In this document: positions 27,211 through 36,366 of the stretch, in pieces
How positions within the stretch are numbered: the first letter of the stretch is position 1
How the letters are laid out: each line of letters starts with the position of its first letter
Source: Aliikangiella sp. G2MR2-5
GTDB taxonomy: Bacteria; Pseudomonadota; Gammaproteobacteria; Enterobacterales; Kangiellaceae
Length of the DNA stretch: 64,000 bases
Direction: 5' to 3'
Assembly (NCBI RefSeq): GCF_015687155.1
Contig: NZ_JADPQF010000001.1
Location: 372,001-436,000, forward strand
The notes under the pieces: model-generated
Database searches by the model: none
What the model was told of the DNA's origin: nothing
Seen by the model: only the letters and a program-made list of their open reading frames with translations
Made by a program: the position numbers and the translations under genes

Positions 27211-29889
27211 ATGAAGATTTCAGAAGTCGATTTGAAATTAAAAAGGTTTGGGCCTTTTTGTGCCTTATTAGTCGCTTTTTTATCTGGCTGTGGTCAACAG
27301 TCTGGTAGCGAACAGGGAGGCCAGGACGCGGATCCTGTTGTAGTAGATTTTCCAATAGCCTTTGTGACAAGACCTTTACCACAAGAAATGGATGATGCTG
27401 GAAACAGTACGCCGATCCCTTCTGATTTAAGAGAACCTATTGGCTTTAACCCTGGCGCGCAGCTGATGCTTAAAGACAGGGCTACGCCAAGTGCTTCAGA
27501 AGTGGATATAACTTCATCAGCTTTTGATGAAGGAGCGCTGTATGATGTCAAAGATGTAGAGGTTTCTTTTGATGGACTCAAGCTGGTTTTTGCGATGCGA
27601 GCACCAGAAATTGAGGGAGTCGATGATGATGAGCAACCAACCTGGAATATATGGGAATATGATCGAGCAACTCAAACATTAAGACGAATCATTGATTCTG
27701 ATATTACCGCTGAAGAAGGTCAGGATGTTGCTCCACATTATTTACCTGACGGAAGAATTGTTTTTGCATCAACCAGACAACGTTTAGCAAAAGCTGTATT
27801 GCTAGATGAAGGTAAGCCTCAATATGCTGGACTGGATGAAGATCGAAATGTAGAGGCATTAGCGCTACACGTGATGAATGATGATGGCAGTGAAATCAAG
27901 CAAATTACCTTCAATCAAAGTCATGATACTGATCCGACAGTTTTATCTAATGGTAAAATAGTATTTAGCCGCTGGGATAATTATTCGCGTGATTCGATTA
28001 ATCTGTACCAGGTTAATCCGGACGGCAGCAATCTTGAAATTCTCTATGGAATAGAAAGCCATAACACCGGATCGGATGATTCCGTTATCGATTTTGTAAA
28101 CCCAAGGGAAGCTGAAGACGGTCGATTACTTGTTCAAATCCGTCCAAACTCTACCACGCATTATGGTGGAGAATTAGTCTATATCGATTGGGAAAATTTT
28201 ATCGATATCAACCAGACTACAGTTCCTGCAACAGGTATGGCTGGGCCTGGCCAGGTATCGGCTACACCGTTTGATGTGAGGACTGACGAAGAACCTTCGA
28301 GCGGAGGTCGTTTTGCCAGTGTCTACCCCTTGTATGATGGAAGTGGCCGTACATTGATTAGCTGGACACAATGTCGTCTGAATGCGGTGGATGAAGATGA
28401 CAACCCGATCATTATCCCTTGCACTGAAGAAGCTCTTGCTGAGCCTGATGTCGAAGAAGCACAGCCACTCTATGGTATATGGATTTATGATCCACAAGAT
28501 GGGACTCAACTACCGATAGTTACTCCAGTAGAAGGTATGATTGCACACGAAGTTGTCGCAATGGGGCCGAGAGATTTACCGGCAGTGATACAGGATATTG
28601 AATTTTCTGCCGAAGTCGAGCTTGTTGAAGAAAATATGGGAGTGGTCCATATTCGAAGTGTTTATGACTTTGACGGTGTCGATACCAGCCCTAATGGTAT
28701 TTCTATGCTGGCGGATCCTGCACAGACTTTAGCTGCGAACAGGCCGGCCAGATTTATCAGAATTGTGAAACCGGTGTCTATGCCTGACGATGATCTGGTC
28801 GATCTTGACGGCGCAGATTTTGGTCGCAGTCAGGCCGAACTTATGAGAGACATTGTTGGCTATACCATGGTTGAACCAGATGGTTCTGCTATGTTTAAAG
28901 TTCCTGCCGATATTGCATTTTCACTGAGCGTTCTTGATGCAAACGGTCGCAGGATCGGTGGCCGCCATAGTAACTGGATGAGCGTCAAAGCGGGAGAAGT
29001 AAAGCAGTGTAACGGATGTCATACCAGAGACAGCAGTTTACCTCATGGTCGCCTGGATGCTCAGGCTCAATCAATTAATGCTGGCGCGACATCAACCGGA
29101 GCTCCTTTTCCAAACACTAACCCTGACTTATTTGCTGATGAAGGTGAGACAATGGCGGAGGTGTGGTCTCGGTTAAACGGTATCAGGGATTTATCGCTTG
29201 ATATCCGTTTTGATGATGTCTGGACAGATCCCGCTGTAAGAACTCCTGATGAGTCTTTTAGTTATTCATACAGTGACCTTTTGACTCCTGCACCAACTGA
29301 TATCGGCTGTGTAACCGAATGGGCGGGAAGGTGCCGGATTACAATTAACTATTTGGACACAATACAACCACTGTGGGAGTTATCCCGAGAGGTGACTGAT
29401 GGAATGGGGAATCTAATTCAGGATAATACTTGTACTGGATGCCATAGTAATCAGGATTCAATGGGACAGACTCAGGTTCCAGTTGCCCAGTTAGAACTGG
29501 TCAGCACACCAAGTGTTGACGAACCTGATCAAATTACTTCGTATCGTGAATTACTGTTTCCCGATAATATACAAGAGCTAGTTGATGGCGTTCTGGTGGA
29601 TCAATTAGTTCAAGCTACTGATGGTGATGGCAATCCTGTTTATGAGACAGATGCAGATGGTAACCTGATTTTGGACGCTAACGGTGATCCAATTCCTGTC
29701 ATGGTGCCTATTACAACGCAGGCGATAATGAATGTCGCTTCTGCGACCGCGAATCAGCGATTCTTTCAATTGTTTGATGCAGGAGGCTCTCATCAAGGAT
29801 GGTTGACTCCGGCGGAGTTGAAGCTAATTGCTGAATGGTTAGATATCGGTGGGCAATACTACAATAATCCCTTTGACGTACCACAGTAA
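27211..29889 (+). CDS. PD40-propeller, dihaem lipoprotein (hydrazine synthase alpha-like)
   Basis: 892 aa lipoprotein (lipobox FLSGC). Residues ~100-460 contain TolB/PD40-like propeller repeats (APHYLPDGRIVFASTRQR, DTDPTVLSNGKIVFSRWD). Two c-type haem motifs follow: CNGCH at about residue 600 and CTGCH at about 741. A propeller followed by CxxCH motifs is the plan of the hydrazine synthase alpha subunit and its many homologues outside anammox bacteria, whose function is unknown; hydrazine synthesis itself is not implied. The C-terminus holds a short Asp-rich repeat (DGDGNPVYETDADGNL) of thrombospondin/calcium-binding style. It heads the plus-strand unit. Confidence 0.72.
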   Translation: MKISEVDLKLKRFGPFCALLVAFLSGCGQQSGSEQGGQDADPVVVDFPIAFVTRPLPQEMDDAGNSTPIPSDLREPIGFNPGAQLMLKDRATPSASEVDITSSAFDEGALYDVKDVEVSFDGLKLVFAMRAPEIEGVDDDEQPTWNIWEYDRATQTLRRIIDSDITAEEGQDVAPHYLPDGRIVFASTRQRLAKAVLLDEGKPQYAGLDEDRNVEALALHVMNDDGSEIKQITFNQSHDTDPTVLSNGKIVFSRWDNYSRDSINLYQVNPDGSNLEILYGIESHNTGSDDSVIDFVNPREAEDGRLLVQIRPNSTTHYGGELVYIDWENFIDINQTTVPATGMAGPGQVSATPFDVRTDEEPSSGGRFASVYPLYDGSGRTLISWTQCRLNAVDEDDNPIIIPCTEEALAEPDVEEAQPLYGIWIYDPQDGTQLPIVTPVEGMIAHEVVAMGPRDLPAVIQDIEFSAEVELVEENMGVVHIRSVYDFDGVDTSPNGISMLADPAQTLAANRPARFIRIVKPVSMPDDDLVDLDGADFGRSQAELMRDIVGYTMVEPDGSAMFKVPADIAFSLSVLDANGRRIGGRHSNWMSVKAGEVKQCNGCHTRDSSLPHGRLDAQAQSINAGATSTGAPFPNTNPDLFADEGETMAEVWSRLNGIRDLSLDIRFDDVWTDPAVRTPDESFSYSYSDLLTPAPTDIGCVTEWAGRCRITINYLDTIQPLWELSREVTDGMGNLIQDNTCTGCHSNQDSMGQTQVPVAQLELVSTPSVDEPDQITSYRELLFPDNIQELVDGVLVDQLVQATDGDGNPVYETDADGNLILDANGDPIPVMVPITTQAIMNVASATANQRFFQLFDAGGSHQGWLTPAELKLIAEWLDIGGQYYNNPFDVPQ

Positions 29890-29933
29890 TTTGGTATTCA
29901 ATAGGGCTGTCAGTTTTAGGGATAGATATAACA

Positions 29934-30707
29934 TTGAGAATAATTCTAATTGCCGCAGGCCGATTTCTGAGCTGGAGCCTGCAGGGCATCATTTTATTGG
30001 CTGGAGTAGCGAGCCTCTCGGCGCTTGCTGAAGACGACTATCAGGTTGTCGAAATTGCCGAGCCTTTCATCGAAATGCACACCGGGCCCGGGCGGGGGTA
30101 TCCAGTTTTTCATGTCGTTGAAAAAGGCCAAACAATCCAGCTGATCAAAAAACGAACAGAATGGTACAAGGTACTTGCAAAACGTAGCAAGCTCGGTTGG
30201 GTACATGAGGATCAACTTCGAAGAACCTTAACACCAAGCGGTGAAAACTTTGAGATCAACAAGCCGGATCAGGAGGGTTTTGTGGATCGAAATTTTGAAG
30301 CAGGGATGTTAGCGGGCGATTTCGGAGGCGCTAATGTGATGACTCTGTATGGCGGCTGGAGCTGGACTCAGAATATTTCAACTGAAATTGCTGTTTCACA
30401 GGCGCTGGGTAATGTTTCAGATATTCAGTTTATCAATTTGAATATCATGCATCAGCCATTTCCTGAGTGGACTTTTTCTCCTTACGTGAAAATAGGAACG
30501 GGACGAGTAAAAATTTCTCCAAATGCGACCATCATCCAGCCACAAGATAGAGAAGATGAAATGGTACACGCGGGCGTGGGAATGAGGGTTTACATATCCA
30601 GGCAGTTTTTTCTAAGAGCAGAGTATAATGCTCATACCATATTAACCAGTAGAAACGATAACGACGAAATAGAAGAATGGAAATTAGGATTCAGCGTATA
30701 TTTTTAG
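29934..30707 (+). CDS. SH3-domain protein with C-terminal outer-membrane barrel-like region
   Basis: 257 aa with a TTG start and signal peptide (GIILLAGVASLSALAEDD). Residues ~37-100 are a bacterial SH3 domain (EMHTGPGRGYPVFHVVEKG, then WYKVLAKRSKLGWVHEDQL), which usually binds peptidoglycan or peptides. The rest is an outer-membrane beta-barrel-like domain (GGWSWTQNISTEIAVSQALG, FFLRAEYNAHTILTSRND) ending with the aromatic GFSVYF typical of outer-membrane insertion. Its stop overlaps the next gene by 31 bases, so the two barrels are probably co-translated. Confidence 0.75.
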   Translation: MRIILIAAGRFLSWSLQGIILLAGVASLSALAEDDYQVVEIAEPFIEMHTGPGRGYPVFHVVEKGQTIQLIKKRTEWYKVLAKRSKLGWVHEDQLRRTLTPSGENFEINKPDQEGFVDRNFEAGMLAGDFGGANVMTLYGGWSWTQNISTEIAVSQALGNVSDIQFINLNIMHQPFPEWTFSPYVKIGTGRVKISPNATIIQPQDREDEMVHAGVGMRVYISRQFFLRAEYNAHTILTSRNDNDEIEEWKLGFSVYF

Positions 30708-31375
30708 TACCAGCCATTGTGCTTGGCCTTGGCTCAGCAGTGATACTTTCGCCATCGGCGAACGCGCAAGAGCCACAGGAAGAAACTAGCAGCGAAGACA
30801 AAGATGGTGGTCTTTCGAACATAAAGATCTTCGATCCTCAGGTTGAGCGCAGAGAAGTCGATAGAGATGCGATAGATAATGAAAACTGGGAAATTGGTGT
30901 TCACTACGGGATCATCAGTATTGAGGATTTTGGCTCTTCAGGAATCTCTACTCTTTCTGCTTCATATCATGTAACCGAAGATTTTTTCATTACTGCAGCT
31001 TACGGTGAAGCAACTGCTGGCGAAAGTAGTTTTGAGAGGTTGAGTGGCAATGTTGTTCTGCTGACGGAAGAGCAGCGAGAGTATAGTCACTATAATGTCG
31101 CTCTAGGATTTAATGTTCTACCAGGCGAAGGATTTATAGGGAGAGATCTGGCTTTTACCAGCTCGTTTTATTTAATGGGAGGACTTGGTAGTACCAAGTT
31201 TGCTGGAGATAATCGTTCAAGTGTCACCCTTGGTGGCGGCTATCAGGTACTTTTCAATGACTGGTTTTCAGTTCATTTTCAGCTGAAAGATCACTTCTAT
31301 GATATTGAGTTACTCGGTAGTGCAAAAACGGCAAACGATCTGGAATTCTCTACAGGATTCACAATATTTTTCTGA
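30677..31375 (+). CDS. Outer-membrane beta-barrel protein
   Basis: 232 aa with a signal peptide (IFLVPAIVLGLGSAVILSPSANA). The mature protein has alternating strands (WEIGVHYGIISIEDFG, ISTLSASYHVTEDFFITAAY, SVTLGGGYQVLFNDWFSVHF) and ends in STGFTIFF, a classical outer-membrane terminal Phe. It belongs to the same barrel superfamily as the C-terminal half of the preceding protein and overlaps its gene by 31 bases. Its exact role in this cluster is unknown; a docking or pore function for the neighbouring redox proteins is possible. Confidence 0.75.
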   Translation: MEIRIQRIFLVPAIVLGLGSAVILSPSANAQEPQEETSSEDKDGGLSNIKIFDPQVERREVDRDAIDNENWEIGVHYGIISIEDFGSSGISTLSASYHVTEDFFITAAYGEATAGESSFERLSGNVVLLTEEQREYSHYNVALGFNVLPGEGFIGRDLAFTSSFYLMGGLGSTKFAGDNRSSVTLGGGYQVLFNDWFSVHFQLKDHFYDIELLGSAKTANDLEFSTGFTIFF

Positions 31376-31477
31376 TAGCCGGTTATAATCTTATCAATAA
31401 GACAGTTAAGCAACTTCATTGATGTATGATGCTTGCTGTAAAGTGAATTTAATACAGATACTATAGGACCAAAGGTA

Positions 31478-31975
31478 ATGTTAAAGATAAAGTGGATAAG
31501 AAGCTTAGTTGCAATTTTACTGATTGGCGGTGCTGGTTCAGTTTTGGCTGAAAAGAAAATTCCAGCTCCTGATTTCACTTTGAAAAGTCGCAGTGGTGAA
31601 AATGTGCGCCTCTCAGAAATGCGTGGTAGTGTTGTATTACTTAATTTCTGGGCATCATGGTGTGGTCCATGTCGTCAGGAAATGCCTATTTTGAATGACA
31701 TCCATAAAAAATATGAAGCGCTTGGGTTCACTGTTTTAGGAATAAATGTTGACCGTAAATCCGAAAAGGCCAAAGAGTACTTGAAAGGTACACCGGTAGA
31801 TTTTCCTGTGCTTTATGATCCAGAAAGCAAAGTGAGTGAGCTTTATAGTGTTTCTGCAATGCCGAGTACAGCATTTATTGATCGCGATGGTAATGTTCGG
31901 TTTGTTCACGCAGGTTATAAGCCAGGTGACGAAGATAAGTATAAGAAAATGATCAAGGAATTGATGAGAGAGTAA
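31478..31975 (+). CDS. TlpA/ResA-type thioredoxin
   Basis: 165 aa exported thioredoxin-fold protein. The N-terminal signal (IRSLVAILLIGGAGSVLA) is followed by LLNFWASWCGPCRQEMPIL with the redox-active CGPC and by the cis-proline in VSAMPSTAFIDRDG. Proteins of this type reduce haem-binding cysteines of apocytochromes or other periplasmic disulphides. It has its own 102-base upstream gap, with a possible promoter, and lies 8 bases before the DUF4266 gene. This context agrees with a cluster rich in CxxCH and Cys-rich proteins. Confidence 0.88.
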   Translation: MLKIKWIRSLVAILLIGGAGSVLAEKKIPAPDFTLKSRSGENVRLSEMRGSVVLLNFWASWCGPCRQEMPILNDIHKKYEALGFTVLGINVDRKSEKAKEYLKGTPVDFPVLYDPESKVSELYSVSAMPSTAFIDRDGNVRFVHAGYKPGDEDKYKKMIKELMRE

Positions 31976-31983
31976 TAATCCGC

Positions 31984-32217
31984 ATGAAACCAAAGTTCAT
32001 AATACGCTCTATTGTAGGCGCTGCAATAGTATTACTTAGTGGCTGTTCTTCAATAGAACCCTGGGTTAAACCCTACGAGAGACAGAATCTGGCGGACCCC
32101 ATAATGGCGTTCAGCCGCGCACCTGTGTCTGATAACTATTTACACCATGTATATCAGGCAAGGGAAGGTGCCAGAGGTGCTGAAGGTAGTGCTGGAGGTG
32201 GCTGTGGCTGTAATTAG
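31984..32217 (+). CDS. DUF4266 small lipoprotein with Gly/Cys C-terminus
   Basis: 77 aa. The signal ends in a lipobox (VLLSGCSSIEPW), then comes the conserved family segment PWVKPYERQNLADPIMAF and a C-terminal tail GSAGGGCGCN. The closely spaced Cys pair at the extreme C-terminus is typical of DUF4266 and suggests metal binding or a modified peptide end. It is encoded right after the TlpA thioredoxin and overlaps the DUF3570 gene, as in many DUF4266/DUF3570 pairs. The function is not established. Confidence 0.82.
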   Translation: MKPKFIIRSIVGAAIVLLSGCSSIEPWVKPYERQNLADPIMAFSRAPVSDNYLHHVYQAREGARGAEGSAGGGCGCN

Positions 32218-33352
32218 CCGACTCGCTGTCGTTTTATCTGGATTCAGCCTGTTTTTTTTCTGTCTGGATTCAAATTCTGCGGTTTTACCTGAAGACCGTG
32301 CGGATGCTCTATATCATTATTACGATGGTGGCGGAGTAACTATTCAGGGACCTTCAATTCTGGTTAGAAAGTCGATCAAGGATAAGGTATCTGTATCGGC
32401 GAACTATTATGTAGATAATGTTAGCAGTGCGTCGATTGATGTTGTTACCACTGCAAGTGCCTACACAGAGCAAAGAATAGAAAAGAGTGTTGGTGCTGAC
32501 TATTTACATGATAAAACTATCATGAGCTTTAACTATACTGCGAGTGACGAAAACGACTTTTCTGCGAGGTCGGCACACTTCAATGTATCGCAAGACTTCT
32601 TCGGCGATCTGACTACTTTAACTCTAGGTTACTCACAAGGTTGGGATGAAGTTGGTAAGCGTGATGAAGATGATTTTAAATATGATGCTGATAGAAGAAA
32701 TTTTCGTCTGGGTGTAACCCAGGTTATCACCAAAAATAGTATTTTGGCGCTGTCCTGGGAAACTGTTACCGACCAGGGACAGTACCTGAATAATCCTTAT
32801 CGCGCAATTCGGTACCTGGATCCTTCGGTTGGTTCTGGATACAGTTATCAAGATGAAGTTTATCCCGATACTCGTACCAGTGATGCGATTGCCATTAGAG
32901 GGATGTATTATCTTCCCTATCGTGCTGCAGTTAAGCTCGAAGCTAAGCGCTTTGCTGATACATGGGGTATCAATGCAAACACATTCTCGGTCGAATATGT
33001 GCATCCCTATAAAGACGAGTGGATTTTCGACGGAAAGTTGCGCTTTTATCAGCAAGACCGTGCGGATTTTTATAGTGACCTGTTTGAACGAATAGATGAG
33101 CAGAACTTTCGTGCAAGAGACAAGGAAATGAGTACTTTTTCCTCCGTTACCCTGGGTTTTGGCGCGAGCTACGAAAAAGAGTTAAAGGATTGGCGATATT
33201 TGAATAAGTATATTGTTAACTTAAGCCTGGATCATATTCAGTTTGATTTTGACGATTTCAGGGATTTACGAGTTTCAGCTACTCCGGGAACCGAACCGCT
33301 GTATAGCTATAATGCGAATGTAATCAGGCTCTTTGTTTCTGTTTTTTATTAG
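32204..33352 (+). CDS. DUF3570 outer-membrane protein
   Basis: About 380 aa. I place the start at GTG 32204, five bases after GGAGG, inside the end of the DUF4266 gene; this yields a clean signal peptide (LAVVLSGFSLFFFCLDSNS). The alternative ATG at 32147 would put the export signal far inside the protein. The mature part reads as a DUF3570 barrel (ADALYHYYDGGGVTIQGPS, VSVSANYYVDNVSSASIDVV) with many alternating strands and ends in VIRLFVSVFY. It is always a partner of DUF4266, and the two are probably one functional unit. A bidirectional terminator follows. Confidence 0.8.
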   Translation: MAVISRLAVVLSGFSLFFFCLDSNSAVLPEDRADALYHYYDGGGVTIQGPSILVRKSIKDKVSVSANYYVDNVSSASIDVVTTASAYTEQRIEKSVGADYLHDKTIMSFNYTASDENDFSARSAHFNVSQDFFGDLTTLTLGYSQGWDEVGKRDEDDFKYDADRRNFRLGVTQVITKNSILALSWETVTDQGQYLNNPYRAIRYLDPSVGSGYSYQDEVYPDTRTSDAIAIRGMYYLPYRAAVKLEAKRFADTWGINANTFSVEYVHPYKDEWIFDGKLRFYQQDRADFYSDLFERIDEQNFRARDKEMSTFSSVTLGFGASYEKELKDWRYLNKYIVNLSLDHIQFDFDDFRDLRVSATPGTEPLYSYNANVIRLFVSVFY

Positions 33353-33385
33353 CTCTTTAGTCAGGCTTGAGTAGAGTGAAAATGT

Positions 33386-33423
33386 AATACAAAAAAGCGG
33401 CTTCAAGCCGCTTTTTTGTATTA
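33386..33423. terminator. Bidirectional Rho-independent terminator
   Basis: AATACAAAAAAGCGGCTT mirrored by AGCCGCTTTTTTGTATT around a two-base centre gives a long stem with an A run on one side and a T run on the other. It lies between the convergent DUF3570 and DUF6316-like genes and can stop both transcripts. Confidence 0.9.
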
Positions 33424-33442
33424 CTGTTTTCGCATGCGATTG

Positions 33443-33718
33443 TTAATTGAAGTCTATTTTCGGGACTCGCCAATCTCGAGCTTTTTCACTTTCGGTTTCA
33501 CCGAAATCAATCGGCACACTTCCTAGTTCAATGTGGCTGGAAACCATTTCGATAAATTCGTTATAGGCGTAGCGACATTCTACCCGATCAGAATAAGGAC
33601 CATAGTCTACCCCCTCACGAGTCTTAAAAAACCAGTAACCGTTATTCTTAAAAAAACGTCCTGATCGGGAAAACTCGTGAGCCTCAGGCTCACCATTGCG
33701 ATAAGAATATTGAGACAT
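33443..33718 (-). CDS. DUF6316-like small protein
   Basis: 91 aa from the internal ATG at 33718 (MSQYSYRNGE); a longer form from 33751 is possible but less typical. The pattern SGRFFKNNGYWFFKTREG, then YGPYSDRVECRYA, matches a small family seen across marine gammaproteobacteria (DUF6316 as I recall it). It has no signal or membrane segment, so it is cytoplasmic. Function unknown. It shares the bidirectional terminator with the DUF3570 gene. Confidence 0.65.
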   Translation of the reverse strand: MSQYSYRNGEPEAHEFSRSGRFFKNNGYWFFKTREGVDYGPYSDRVECRYAYNEFIEMVSSHIELGSVPIDFGETESEKARDWRVPKIDFN

Positions 33719-33930
33719 CCTGATTACCATCCTTCTTAAGTCTGTAAGCAAAACATAACCGAACTGCAGCAGGCCTTGAGCGGTTTTTATACAGCTAAAG
33801 TTAAAAATAGCTTACAAATTCCTGTTAGTTCAAGTAAAACTCGCTTGTTAGAACAAAAAAATCCTAATAATCTTAAATTATATATATAGCAATCAGGTTA
33901 CGGTAACGCCCTATCTAAGGTACAGGCAGC

Positions 33931-35214
33931 CTAACTTTCTTGAGGTTCTACGTATAGTTCTGGCCATACACGGACACTTTTTATCATGTTTGACTTGATT
34001 TGAAGTATTTCCATGGGATATCCAGCCAGTCTTAATCCGGTGCCAGCCTGTGGTATTGATTCTATATACTCCAGAATTAGTCCATTAAGAGTCTTAGGGC
34101 CATCAGTTGGTAGTGACCAGTCGAGTGTGCGATTGATATCTCTTACTGTTGCAGAACCGTCAATAATAATACTGCCATCTTCATCCTGTTGGATATCTTT
34201 GCTGGAATCGGCAAAGTCAGTGGTGAACTCCCCAACTATTTCTTCCAATATATCTTCAAGGGTAACTAATCCCAGTATGTCTCCATATTCATCTACAACG
34301 AGACCTATGCGTATTTTCTTGCGCTGAAAATTGAGTAGTTGGGTGTTTAGCGGCGTACCTTCCGGAATAAAATAGACCGGAGTCATTGCCGCTAACAGAT
34401 CTTCCTTGGTTAATGAGTCCTCATTGTTGGCAATCAATTTGATGATTTGTCGCGCATGAAGGAATCCCTGAATCTCATCAATTTCATCCTTGTATACAGG
34501 AAGTCTGGTATGAACTGCTGTTTTTAACTGCTTTAAAATAGCATCCATTGGCTCGTTAATATTAATCCCGGCAACCTCATTGCGTGGGATCATTATGTCT
34601 TCAACTGTGACCTGCTCAAGATCGAGAATACTCAAAAGCATTTTCTGGTGTCTTTTCGGAATTAATGCGCCAGCTTCATTCACAATGATTTTAAGTTCAT
34701 CGGAGTCCAGATTATCTCCGTCTCTGCCATCAACCTTGACTCCGATTAATCTCAACAATCCGTTTGTAATTGCATTTAATCCAATCACCAGAATAAACAG
34801 TGTTTTGTACATCGGGGTCAGGATAAAAGCCGCTGGAAAGGCAATTTTTTCGGGATGTAATGCTGCGAGTGTCTTCGGGGTTACCTCTGCAAATACCAGA
34901 ACAATGAATGTCAAACCCAGAGTGCTGATCAAAGGGCCCATTTCACCCCAGAGGCGAATACAGATAACGGTTGCAATGGATGCAGCCAACAGATTGACAA
35001 AGTTATTACCAATCAGAATCAATCCGATCAACCGCTCCGGGCGTTTAAGAAGTTTCTGGGTTAGCAGGGCACCTCTGTTTTTATTTTTTGCCAGATGCTT
35101 CAATCGATAGCGGTTGAGAGACATCATTCCCGTTTCTGAACTTGAGAAAAAGGCTGAGAGTAAAATCAGGATGAATAAAATGACCGATAAGGTCGTCGTC
35201 GAAATGCTGTCCAA
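33931..35214 (-). CDS. CorC/CNNM-type transporter with DUF21 and CBS domains (YfjD-like)
   Basis: 427 aa. The N-terminal DUF21/CNNM membrane domain has four hydrophobic segments (starting SVILFILILLSAFFSSSETG, with the conserved SSSETG). A CBS pair follows (about residues 205-335; the first begins VEDIMIPRNEVAGI) and then the small C-terminal CorC-HlyC domain (about 345-425, DGSIIIDGSATVRDIN). Such proteins move or sense Mg2+ or Co2+, or export polyamines in the YfjD/PaeA case. It is adjacent to a ypjD-like gene and ffh as in E. coli. Confidence 0.9.
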   Translation of the reverse strand: MDSISTTTLSVILFILILLSAFFSSSETGMMSLNRYRLKHLAKNKNRGALLTQKLLKRPERLIGLILIGNNFVNLLAASIATVICIRLWGEMGPLISTLGLTFIVLVFAEVTPKTLAALHPEKIAFPAAFILTPMYKTLFILVIGLNAITNGLLRLIGVKVDGRDGDNLDSDELKIIVNEAGALIPKRHQKMLLSILDLEQVTVEDIMIPRNEVAGININEPMDAILKQLKTAVHTRLPVYKDEIDEIQGFLHARQIIKLIANNEDSLTKEDLLAAMTPVYFIPEGTPLNTQLLNFQRKKIRIGLVVDEYGDILGLVTLEDILEEIVGEFTTDFADSSKDIQQDEDGSIIIDGSATVRDINRTLDWSLPTDGPKTLNGLILEYIESIPQAGTGLRLAGYPMEILQIKSNMIKSVRVWPELYVEPQES

Positions 35215-35307
35215 TGCAGTAAAGGCTCTATGCTGTAATCTAGGTTGATCGGTTTATTCTGCTTCATTTTGATAAAAAACTAGCAAAAACGGAATTTATC
35301 ACAGAAT

Positions 35308-36111
35308 TTAACTAACAATATACTCTAAAACCAGTTTGCTGCCAAAATAACCGGTCAGTAACAGTAAAACTCCCACCAGACTCCAGCGTGCGGCAAAAAC
35401 TCCACGCCATCCACGTACATATCGCCCAAACATCAATACTGACAATACCAGCCACGAGGCTACAGTAAGTACAACCTTATGTATCGCCTGGTTTGATTTC
35501 AACTCCATTGGTAACCAGATAACTAATGCCAACGAAATAGACATGAAAATAAAGCCTACAGTAAGAAGTTGAATCAAATATCGTTCCATTCCCTGTAGAG
35601 GGCCGAGCCATTGGTGGATATTGGCCGGATGGTGTTTAAGCCCTCTGTCGAGATAAAGCACCAGAATAGACTGAAGAGCTGATAACAAAAGTATGCTCAT
35701 AGCCGCTATTCCGGTAAAAATATGTAGTAAATTTAGAGGCTTACCTTCCAGGATAAGGATATTGCTTCTGTTGAGCAAAGTTGCTTCGAGAATAGATATA
35801 GCTGCAATGGGCAGAGTGACCAACAAAAGTGAATGAGCCCGGTGTTTTATCAGGTTCCAGCATACCATCCACATGGCGAGCCAGGTGGTCATACTAAATA
35901 TATTAAACAAGCTTAAATTTTGGCCTTGCCCGCCATCAATCAGCTTGTAACAGAGAAAACCATGCGCAAGCAATGCAATAATCAGTGCAACGACGGTATA
36001 GTTACTTAATGTTCTGCCGGCAGTCAGATTACGCCATGTGTACACAAAAATGGCCAGATAAATCAGTATACTGGCAACTTCCAATAAAATAATCAAAAGG
36101 CTAAAACCCAA
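35308..36111 (-). CDS. YpjD/CcsA-like inner-membrane protein
   Basis: 267 aa with eight hydrophobic segments. It belongs to the cytochrome c assembly (CcsA) superfamily, with histidines placed for haem (GFLCYKLIDG region, LLHIFTGIAAMSILLLSALQ, SNQAIHKVVLTVASWLV). It is the YpjD type encoded divergently from ffh in most gammaproteobacteria. The actual role is unproven; the family contains haem handlers for cytochrome c maturation. Confidence 0.85.
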   Translation of the reverse strand: MGFSLLIILLEVASILIYLAIFVYTWRNLTAGRTLSNYTVVALIIALLAHGFLCYKLIDGGQGQNLSLFNIFSMTTWLAMWMVCWNLIKHRAHSLLLVTLPIAAISILEATLLNRSNILILEGKPLNLLHIFTGIAAMSILLLSALQSILVLYLDRGLKHHPANIHQWLGPLQGMERYLIQLLTVGFIFMSISLALVIWLPMELKSNQAIHKVVLTVASWLVLSVLMFGRYVRGWRGVFAARWSLVGVLLLLTGYFGSKLVLEYIVS

Positions 36112-36293
36112 TAATTAACATGGGGTTATTATCAACCAGGCAAGATTTAGTGTAAACCTTTTGGAGTGAGAAAAGCAGTTTCAATTAGTGACCTATCTCA
36201 AGCATTAGATTGATTCCGGGCGCTTTTCTGTCGTTTTGTCGTGATTAGATATCAAGGTTGCAGCAGCAAGTAGAGCGGCGAGGGCGGAAGTTT

Positions 36294-36322
36294 TTGCGAT
36301 TGCACGCCGGATAGAGGATAAT
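36294..36322 (+). promoter_or_regulatory. Promoter of ffh
   Basis: TTGCGA (36294-36299), a 17-base spacer and GATAAT (36317-36322), 44 bases before the ffh ATG. Good match to a sigma70 promoter. Confidence 0.6.
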
Positions 36323-36366
36323 AGCCGCCAAATAGTGTACTTGGACCTTAAGTTTAGGATTTTTGA

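Noticed and set aside
27211-29889. Hydrazine synthase and anammox metabolism
   Set aside because: The propeller plus CxxCH plan is shared by many proteins outside anammox bacteria, and no other anammox gene is nearby.
33931-35214. Long plus-strand frames antisense to the CorC/CNNM gene
   Set aside because: They are shadows of the conserved minus-strand gene and show no domain of their own.
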